Shown here piece after piece: positions 55,713 through 64,000 of a stretch of 64,000 nucleotides of DNA. The DNA comes from Odiellus spinosus (Eukaryota; Arthropoda; Arachnida; Opiliones; Phalangiidae): the NCBI GenBank assembly GCA_963920705.1, contig OY987237.1, positions 4,804,601-4,868,600 on the forward strand, written 5' to 3'. A program made the translations under genes and the position numbers. Numbering within the stretch: the first letter of the stretch is position 1; each line of letters begins with the position of its first letter. The notes beneath the pieces were generated by a model. That model saw only the letters and a program-made list of their open reading frames with translations, searched no databases and was not told the origin of the DNA.

Positions 55713-56117
55713 CAGAGGTATATAATAACCCCCTTCGGGGGAAGTATGAAAGGTAGGCAAAATCGCCGAACAACAAGTGCGCGGCGGATCGACACACCGC
55801 TTTACTCCCAAAAAATAGTTACACCATTTTGAACCTCACTAAATTTTCCCTACGCACACTTCCGGAACTTGCGAGCTGAAGTCAACCTTCGAATCCAATT
55901 TAACAGACAGCCTGACTCCTGAGACAGGAAGTTCTAAACACAAATCGGGCCGTCTTGTTTATACAAAGACCATTTACTAGAGTAGCGACATTGAGAAGTC
56001 CAGCGCGAGCTAGTGGCCTAGATAGTCAGCAGCGGGCTCTTGTTGTTCGTGATTTTTAGCATTGGTAGTATAGGGGCTTTCATACTTCCCCCCGAAGGGG
56101 GTTATTATATACCTCTG
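55713..56117. mobile_element. hAT-like MITE with 7-bp target-site duplication
   Basis: Termini CAGAGGTATATAATAACCCC and GGGGTTATTATATACCTCTG are inverted repeats of about 39 bp (CCCTTCGGGGGAAGTATGAAAG continues them). CTAATAT flanks both sides (55706-55712 and 56118-56124). CAGAGG/CCTCTG ends with a 7-8 bp duplication are typical of hAT elements. No transposase is encoded. Confidence 0.85.
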
Positions 56118-57560
56118 CTAATATAAATAAACCTCCTAGCTCTGTTTACATAAACCCACAAATTCAAAACCAAATGTACACTAAGCTCCACTTTTAATCA
56201 GTTACTTCGCGTATTTAAAAGCGCGACATTAAGATAATTAAAAAAGGAACAAGTACACATGCTGGGAATTGGGGGAATAGATAAAAAGAGGTCATCCCTG
56301 ATCCATTTTTACGGCCCGTTTGATCCTAAATGGCCCTTTAAGAGTCGCCTCGTTGTCGTTAAAACAAACGTGTTCTACGAGGGGTATTATTGCGGTATCA
56401 TCGCCGAAGAGGGGTTAGAGAGGTGATCATTGCTTGCCACAGAGAGCGAGAATAGTCAAAAAGCGAAGCCAAGCTGAGCGCGTTCCAGCCAACAGTTTGA
56501 AAGTTCCGTACTTAGAATACTAAGTTCCAATTCTTCCACGACGACCAAATGAGCCAATTGTATATTTCTTACTGAAATATCGAATTGAATCCAATATTTA
56601 TAAATTTCACCTTTAATTGGTATCGAGTACAAAGCTACGCTAACCTTTATCTTCGTGATTTGTTTCTTAAAGATATATTTGGCCTTAGCCGCTAGCGCGC
56701 TGTTAACTGTCGGTGAAATTAACTTTCCGACTGCAGAGCGGAAGTGAGGAGGAGGGATGCGGGAGATAATATTTGTTTAATCTTATTAAAAGAGGGGAAA
56801 CACCTTTTATCGATCCAATGGCCTCCTCTTTTATTACATCACGTGGTATAGTCGGGTGTACCATTAAATTTTAGCCCATGAAAATTTTATAAGCAATTGT
56901 ACCCATTTCTATCTATATTTTCAGTATATAAGTTCATGATCCGGATTTTAATTGGCCTCATGATACTATAAAATGAACCAAGTGGTAGAAATTTAGACTC
57001 GGAGTTTTCTATTTATCTAGAGACCAATAAAAGATACTAAACTCTAATAGTGATTTCCACTGAACCACTATTGAAGTGCCGTTTCTATCTGTAAACCTAT
57101 CTTTGCCCTCGCTCGTTATTGAGCATCGAGCAGTGGAACGAAATATTAAATTGAAATGTTCCTTCACTCAATCAAAATCAGTGAAATCTTTGTCAGACAG
57201 AATTAGAATTTTCACCTAACAGATTTAAAAAGGCTCGCTATCCGAAAACTCTGGTCATTTACACCCAAATAAATATATAATTTTTCTCCTTCAATAAAGT
57301 GTATCACCCGAGGCTGCGGCTAAAACCTTGTCGTAATTAATTTTTCCAACACGTAACGAAGTTACGAAGTATACAAACACATTTTAACTCTTAAATAAAC
57401 CAAATCATTGAGATATGCAAGTATAGCTCAACTTTGTACTTGTTACATTGATTCTCAGCAGATATATAAATCGGTTAGGGTTATGTAAATATCAAGCTTG
57501 ATGGTAAAGACGCGAAGTTTGAAAGGCATAAAATTAAAGCTGAATTTGCTAAAAATTTAC
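56118..57560. other. Non-coding stretch
   Basis: No supported gene. The block around 56330-56530 is GC-richer (CGAAGCCAAGCTGAGCGCGT) and could be a promoter/5' UTR region of the KLF gene; this is a guess. Confidence 0.3.
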
Positions 57561-57770
57561 CTATCCCCAGAGTGGTTTTACACCCCTACACCCTCCTTTT
57601 GGTGTCTCGACTTTTAAAAGTATTTGATTACCGGAAACGAGAGCGTTATCGGTTCGGAAATCCAAACCCTTATCCTCCATTCCCCTCCTAAAGATGCTTT
57701 TCACGCATTCAAAGTCTAAAAGGTTTATATCAGTTGAGCGTGGGAGCCGAACGATCGACGCAGTTTTCAA
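57561..57770 (-). CDS. Unidentified ORF, possible exon
   Basis: Encodes MKTASIVRLPRSTDINLLDF then ECVKSIFRRGMEDKGLDF. The composition is coding-like, and a GTAATC after NALVSG could serve as a donor. No family recognised and no partner exon found. Confidence 0.2.
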   Translation of the reverse strand: MKTASIVRLPRSTDINLLDFECVKSIFRRGMEDKGLDFRTDNALVSGNQILLKVETPKGGCRGVKPLWG

Positions 57771-57849
57771 TTACACCTAAAATATGCAGTACGTTCAAAG
57801 GTACTATGTTAATACACCATCCCTAGAAATTATAAGGTTTCTATACAAA

Positions 57850-58340
57850 TATCAGGGAATTAAATAATTTATTTAAGCAATCAGAGAATTGCCCCAGAAT
57901 GTCAAGGAAAGGACAGATACGTTGGAAATTTTCTCCACTACTCCAGTAAAATGGAATGAAAAGTTTAATATTTTTAAAATTGCTCCAGAAAGTCAGGGAA
58001 AAGTCCAGAAATTCCAAAATTTGCTTCTCTGTTCCAGTAAAAGTCAAGGAAAAGTCCAGAAATCCCAAAATTTGTTTCACTAGTCGAGGAAAAGTTCAGA
58101 ATATTTAAAATTGCTCCTGAAGTTCAAGGAATAGGCAGATAAGTTCAAAATTCCTCTTTGTAAGTCATGGAAAAGTCTAGAAAGTTCAAAAATGGGTTCC
58201 TTCTGTTAGGGAAAAGTCCAGATTTTAAAGTTGGGCTCCTTATGTAAAGGGAAAGTTTAAATAAAACTGGTTTAGAAATTTAGAAATTCTGGGAAGTTGA
58301 ATTATTGGAATTACTCCATAAATTCAGGGAAAAGATGGAA
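57850..58340. repeat. Degenerate ~55-bp repeats
   Basis: The phrase TCAGGGAAAAGTCCAGAA then TTCAAAATTGCTCC recurs at irregular spacing. The short ORFs on both strands here, rich in FLDFSLTF or SQGKVQK, are by-products. Confidence 0.7.
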
Positions 58341-58345
58341 AAAGG

Positions 58346-58594
58346 TTGATTTTATTTTCAATCATTTTGATTCTTTATACGAACCATGGAAATAGTTTAA
58401 ACCCAAATACATACGCGGATCGGTTCAGTTCAGGGTCCATTTCCCCGGTTTGGAACATGAGGAGGAGCTTCAAAAATAATCCCGCTACATCTGGGCCAAA
58501 ACGTCGAACTTTTAGCTTAAAAACGGCTAGGAAATGGGACTATGTTTACCCGGAACCAGGTGGTGACGTTAGCCAAACTAATCTGGCGTTTTAA
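58346..58594 (+). CDS. Unidentified ORF, possible terminal exon
   Basis: The part from about 58400 (NTYADRFSSGSISPVWNMRR, SFKNNPATSGPKRRTFSLKT, then ARKWDYVYPEPGGDV) looks like coding sequence by composition. No splice partner or family was recognised; it may be a chance ORF or TE remnant. Confidence 0.2.
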   Translation: MILFSIILILYTNHGNSLNPNTYADRFSSGSISPVWNMRRSFKNNPATSGPKRRTFSLKTARKWDYVYPEPGGDVSQTNLAF

Positions 58595-58911
58595 TAATCT
58601 ATAAATTCCTTTTAATATACATTTTATCAACCCTTTGAAGCATTCAGTCAGGGGACTCGAGCTATAGACTATAAGATTGACCTTATTGCTTTCTTAGAAT
58701 GAACCATATAGACGAATAAGGGATGGGAGATCGAAGGACTAATAATTTAACAAGAAGATGGCGCCTATACATTTTGCAAAATTCGATACATCCGCTTTCA
58801 GTCGTTATACCAAAACATATTGGACCAACTTATGCCCTGCTTTTCAATTCCCCTCGCTGTCTTCCCTCCCCCAATCATATTGATTTTGTAAATGATTCGA
58901 AACGTTTCTAT

Positions 58912-59637
58912 CATGGACGAATTATAGTATACACAGGGACGAGTGGCAGAAGTAATTTTCTGGCTAACGATTGTTAAATGCGCGCTCCAGCGGCATTTCT
59001 GGGAACTAACGACAAACCGAGTCAAAAGGGGGTAGGAACGCGGGGAAAAATACTAGCACAAGATTTATAAAGTTAGGCCTTTACGCACGTGTTTAGATTT
59101 ATCGCGAATTGGCGATGAATTTTAGTGCTCAAACGTTTGAGACATTGTTTGGAGATTTTACACATTCTCCAGAGAAGAAAAAAAGTAAAAGTGTATTAAG
59201 AGATTCAGATGATGGTAGGTTTTGGCTTTTATAAAAAAAAAAAAAAAAAAAAAATAACTTTTAACAAACTTAAAATCGACCTTACCTTGAAGCAGTATTT
59301 AAGGGCTTGATCCTCATAATTAAGCTCTAAAACGTAAGACTAACCAACTAATAATTCGTTAAATTTTAACTAAAGAGACTAAAATAACCGTTTAGAAATA
59401 TATCCTAGCTGATAAGCAGACGAAAATTTCAAACTACATTGAATAAAATAGTTCAGTTCACGGCGGAAAGATGGCATTAGCCGCATAATTCTGTTTCCTT
59501 TTTTTTTCGTTTAGACTCGGCTAGATTTGGTCGGGGGGGTAAAAACAGGGCACGACATTTAACAAGACTCGGACGCGGCGCTATAAGGGAAATCTGTGTC
59601 TGCCACTCGTCCCTGTGTATACTATAATTCGTCCATG
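58912..59637. repeat. 39-bp inverted repeat pair around 59115
   Basis: CATGGACGAATTATAGTATA and the following 19 bases at 58912-58950 recur exactly in reverse complement at 59599-59637, 648 bp apart. Confidence 0.85.
59115..59216 (+). CDS. Candidate first coding exon of a plus-strand gene
   Basis: ATG at 59115 opens MNFSAQTFETLFGDFTHSPE and KKKSKSVLRDSDD and reaches a donor G|GTAGGT at about 59216. The acidic/basic composition fits a nuclear protein. No later exon was recognised before 64000. It sits between the arms of the 39-bp inverted repeat, so it could also be a relic inside an element. Confidence 0.35.
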
Positions 59638-59639
59638 TT

Positions 59640-62600
59640 TCTATACGCTTATATCGAGGGGGGCCCCTCCTCCTAACCACTACTTCATAATCCGCTCGAT
59701 TTGGGTCGCTTAAACCTAAGGAGAATACTTCCCCTGATGATGGTCGTACAAGGGCTTCTCTGCGTGGTCTAAATGTCAACCTTAACGTGTACCATAAGGT
59801 TTTAATTGACTAATCTCTATAGCCGTTACTATACATTTACATAGTCGCCTAGACCATCTTTAGAGATTCGTTCGAGTACGATTAAGCCTGTCTGGTTAGT
59901 TTGCGCACTATTTTAATAAATCAGTGTTCTCTAAAATGTTATAGAGCCTTTTGAAACGTGTCTAATATATGCGTTTGATTTTCCCAGATTTGTATAAGCA
60001 TAAGTAAATTAAACCCTCGAAGTAGATAAATGGATACAAACCTAGAAAGCTTTGAATACGTGGAAATATCAGGGAATTTGAATATTGACAAATAAATCAG
60101 GGAAATATCTCATGGAAACAAAAATATTTGATTCATAATCTTCAATGACACTAAATTGGTTCTTTGTTTTTGTTTAGCTTTTTCAAAACATTTGGTCCCC
60201 CGACTGAGTGCATTTCACTGCAGTAGAAGGATATGGAAATATTTTAAATCATAATTATACTTAAAACTTAAAGAGGACGTAATTAATCTAAGTAGAGAAT
60301 TGCTACTCGTACCTTTCAAATTTCTTTTTAAACATAATTATAATTACAGTAATTCTAGACTAATTTTCTTTCAAGAAACATTCATTTAAAGTTTAGTTTT
60401 GAAAACCATATTCTATAAATAGAGGGTAGTTTTTATTTAAAATCATTTGTAAAGAACTTTTTTTTTTTTTTTTTTTTTGAAATAACGTACATAAAGCCAA
60501 CCCCGGCCTATTCATATTTAAATGGGCATAATATCTTTTTTCAAGATTAGTTAGGATAAAGTCAAAAGGTGTGGCGGATTGATACACAATTTTAAACCTC
60601 ATAGGATAAGAAAATAGTTTTGATGTGAACATACGAGAGAAAAGATGTATATTGTATAACTTTCAAAAGCAACGCCCAATATAATTTTGGCCCATTAGAT
60701 ATTAGTCGCGAAGAATAGGCCTTAAATAGGTCAAAGAAAAATACGACCGCCAGGCCGCCCTTACATTGTGCTATTATTAAACAGTGGTATACGTGAAAAA
60801 GAAAGCCCAAAACTGTAGTTCAAAAAAAGTACTTTGGAAGTTTCAATACCTACAAACCTAAACACCCTTCGATCTCCAAGTATAACCAAATACGTGAGAT
60901 CAGAAGGAGATAATAGTAGAAGTAAGACAAGTCTTACCATATAGAACAATTTACAAACGGACACTCAATTTCAAGAGAGAAAAACAAAAAAAAAAAAAAA
61001 AAATAAACATAATTTAGCGGATAATTAAGTAGTAGAAAATATCGCGAATAAAAGCTCTTGATTGAAAACTTTCGCTTTATCATACAAATAACTTTGTTTA
61101 ACAATTTTGAAAATATGTCAAGCAGGTCGAACAACGTATGTAGCGCTAAATATTTTGCAATATTACTCTCTATCGGTCTTCTCTTAAGCCGCTAAGCCTT
61201 AGCTACTTTCTAAGATTAGGCAGATGGTTTTGTTAGCCCTTTTTTCCGCTTATGAGGGCAAATTGATAAGTTTTTGTTGTTTGTCTCTCCATATTGAGTC
61301 TAAAAACTCCATTTGTTAATATACCTCACCCACTTCCCTGTACTTGTATGTTTCCCAGGTAAGCCTGAAGCTAGCAAAGTGCGAAAAAGTATAGTTACTT
61401 AATTTTCGAGGCTTTATGAACCTCCAATTATTTAATCCCCAAAATATACTTCATAGAATTATAAACTTCTGGTAGTATTTCTTCATGTTGTCACGAATCA
61501 TAACGCATCCTTGTTGGGGCATATTTCACTCACGCTAAATAGTAAAGAAAAGCCAAAGTTTGGGAGGTCTAAAACCAGATTTCCAGGCTGGTCGAGTATT
61601 TATGAGCCCGTAATAAAACGACCCACCGATGAGTTATTATCTTAGAGCCATTATTTTTATAACCAAAAATTGACAGATCGTGAGTCGAGCCTGTTTTCGG
61701 GTTGGCCAGATAGCAGTGTTCCCCTTTTCCTATTATCACCTTTTGGTTAGCTAAATATATATATTTTCCATCTTTCGTGATAAAGAGCTGTTTTGAATTT
61801 TAGCACGTACAAATCTTTATAAGTCTCCAATTCTATCACGAATTGACAGCGCATTCGCGCGACGTTACCTCTTATCTCTGCTATTACATTATATATCAAT
61901 ATTCCTTAAATAAAGGGACCCTTATCTTTGTGCCTGCTGTCAAAACAAGATGTAATAGTACTTCGAATGTACTGAAAATTGCAACTGATTGCGACTAAGA
62001 GTTTCGCCGGTAACGCCCTCTAAAAGGAAATTAGAAAATAGTGCCTAGTATATAAGGTCAATTCGCGGGTCAATTTCAACCATAGTTGATACCGTGTACG
62101 AAGTAACGTTCTTCCGGTATCTTTATAAGAATTTAGACAGGATATACTGTTATTTTAGCCTAAAATAAATTTTACGTGGCCGGATGAAATAAATACGGGT
62201 TTGGACGTTCTTATACAGTATACGCTTATACTTAACTCCCTTGACTTGACTCCTAGATTGCCTCAAAATGGAGCCCAAATATAAAAAAGATCACTTTTAT
62301 ATATATTTATTTTGTATCTATATATAAGAGAGCTTCTCGATTTCTTATCGTGAAAGTATACAGAAAGATGACTTCGTATTATATGATAGGTCATTCGTTT
62401 CTATAGCGTGTCTAACAAAAACGTAAAAGCATCCAATCCAAACCCCAAGGGAAAATGACAGGAAAAAATCTATATGTTAAAGTTCAAAGGGTTACCCAAC
62501 ATAGATATACAATCTTTGTTTTCTCTGGTATGAGAGTGATTGCGATAGTACGAACATCTTTCCCTGATGGGCTATGCAAATACTATAACCAAGAGTATAT

Positions 62601-62697
62601 ATTAAAATGCTTTTTGGAGGGAAATATGTCACGTTTTGAAAATATCAAATTTTCGAATAGATACGTCTAAAAAATAAATTAAAGAAGAAAAGGTTTA
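59640..62697. other. Non-coding stretch
   Basis: No supported gene. It would be the intron of the candidate 59115 gene if that is real. Contains CAGGGAAA-type degenerate repeats (60065-60110), a T-run at 60458 and an A-run at 60985. Confidence 0.35.
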
Positions 62698-63002
62698 GAG
62701 GAGGAACAATAGTCCTGGTCGATTTCCAAAACCGGAAGTCTAGAGAACCTCGCGAAAATTTTGGCGGGGAAAACTTTTTGTCACGTGATCGTCCGCCATC
62801 TTTTTGTAGTGTGAAAATAGCTACAGACTAACCAACGACTCCTATACTTTATCATATAGGAAGCGTTGGACGAACAACTTGAATTTGGTTTGTGGGAAAT
62901 AAAATTAGAAATAGTCTGGCAACCTCTTACTACAAAAAGATGGCGGCGCGGCTATGAGACAAGGGCCCATTTCCGGCAAATCGACCAGGACTATTACCTC
63001 TG
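62698..63002. mobile_element. MITE with two nested inverted repeats
   Basis: GAACAATAGTCCTGGTCGAT at the left is mirrored by ATCGACCAGGACTATTACCT at the right. Inside, CCGCCATCTTTTTGTAGT (62793) is mirrored by ACTACAAAAAGATGGCGG (62929). The right end TTACCTCTG resembles a hAT terminus. Confidence 0.75.
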
Positions 63003-63299
63003 TGAGGGGAAAAAATAGTTTTGTATAATAATTTCCACCACACTGTCTATTTAACCGAGAAAAATTCGTGTCTGCGACCGCGGAGAGAAGAGAGATAGTT
63101 TTTTCTCGCTAGACCGTTAACCTTCATATACTCGAGATATTACGGGGGAATTACTTCATCGAAATTGATTTTTATTGGCGGGTTATATCACGAGTCTTTA
63201 AGAACGTACTTTCTACATGTAGGTCTAGTCCTAGACTTTTTGTTCTTTCATTTAATTTTTGATACACCGCTTTACTTTAACTTTTTACTAATCTAATAG

Positions 63300-63654
63300 T
63301 AAAAACATTTCCAAACTAATATTAAACTAGAAATAAATTTAAAACTTAACATCAAAATAGGCTTGGATTTATAGAGATATCCTGAACTCCCCGTATGAGG
63401 ACTAGCGACCAATGACGTTGATCATGTAGATCCTGCATTCCCCATATAATAGCCATCGATCAATGTCATTGGTCGCTAGTGTTATACGGGGAGTTCATGT
63501 GATCTCCATGAATCAAGCTAAGCCTCTTTCCCGGGTAAGTTTTAAATTTATTTCTAGTTTAATATTTGTTTTAATTTTTTTATTGTTGGATGAGGCCTAT
63601 TTAAACGATAAGGAATAGATAAATCACTCGTTTTTAGGTTGTATTCTCCCTTAA
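63300..63654. mobile_element. Second copy of the 12218-type foldback element
   Basis: Shares AATATTAAACTAGAAAT and TAGGCTT...GATTTATAGAGAT with the 12218 copy, has an inner inverted pair (ACTAGCGACCAATGACGTTG; CAATGTCATTGGTCGCTAGT), and ends ATTCTCCCTTAA, the TTAA-type terminus that is the left end of the 12218 copy. Confidence 0.65.
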
Positions 63655-64000
63655 GTAATACTTAATAGTCTTTAGTGCTGACCCCTTATTTGACCAAGAA
63701 CGGTTAACCAGGATAGTTCTCCGATTGCCTATATATTGAGTCTTTATCCCCTCTTTCCCGTTTAATCGAAAGTTCAGCTGACGCGTAAAAGAGCAGGAAA
63801 TTTGCCCGGGATTGGCCCAGGACTCGGGAAGACGCGTCAAGCGATCATCCGACCAGATCAAGTGAATCAACAGAAATTACGTAAGTCACGTATATGACTC
63901 ACTCGCCAAACCCAACGCACCGTCGAAAAGATACTCCACCCCCTTTACTCCTAGAGAGCGTATCACGTAAGGAACTGAAGATAAATCTTGGAATGCATTA
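63655..64000. other. Non-coding right edge
   Basis: Moderately GC-rich sequence with a 78-codon minus-strand ORF (63634-63870) that has no recognised domain. Confidence 0.3.

Noticed and set aside
50218-64000. First coding exon of the KLF6/7-type gene
   Set aside because: I looked for a minus-strand exon encoding a LEEYWQQ-type N-terminus and saw none; it is probably outside the window or was missed.

Overview
This is a strongly AT-rich eukaryotic window with short GT-AG introns, many small inverted-repeat elements and no operons. The gene set points to an arthropod, most likely an insect: a protostome-type ionotropic receptor (IR), a single Shc adaptor, a single KLF6/7 (luna-type) factor and a single ITPRID-type gene. 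I cannot name the species. All gene models were assembled by hand from splice sites and reading phase, without any database search.

Layout. 1-7.1 kb: no confident gene; two weak ORFs (114-410 and 538-907), a 51-bp tandem repeat, three copies of a ~110-bp dispersed repeat and foldback elements. 7.1-23.2 kb, minus strand: a 19-exon gene encoding a homologue of the vertebrate IP3-receptor-interacting proteins ITPRID1/2 (KRAP/SSFA2) and TESPA1. The IP3R-binding domain lies in exons at 18.0-17.3 kb and a C-terminal coiled coil at 8.4-7.3 kb. 25.3-26.6 kb, minus: two-exon POLDIP2 (YccV-like plus ApaG domains). 28.9-29.5 kb, minus: intronless UBE2H-type E2 ubiquitin-conjugating enzyme. 35.0-36.5 kb, minus: two-exon Shc (PTB, CH1 tyrosine motifs, SH2). 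41.4-44.8 kb, plus: seven exons of a divergent ionotropic receptor, N-terminus not found. 49.06-50.22 kb, minus: the last two coding exons of a KLF6/7-type factor with three C2H2 fingers; its first coding exon was not found. 50.2-64 kb: probably luna intron or upstream DNA, with a ~27-bp minisatellite, a hAT-like MITE with a clean target-site duplication, other MITEs, and one possible first exon of a plus-strand gene at 59115.

The genes are unrelated housekeeping, signalling and sensory genes; nothing suggests that they work as one system. The most useful results are the reconstructed ITPRID gene with its probable alternative 3' ends, the IR gene with its decayed-looking pore and repeat-filled surroundings, and a family of TTAA-bounded short elements, including one nested inside another. 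I did not find a convincing new multi-gene system.
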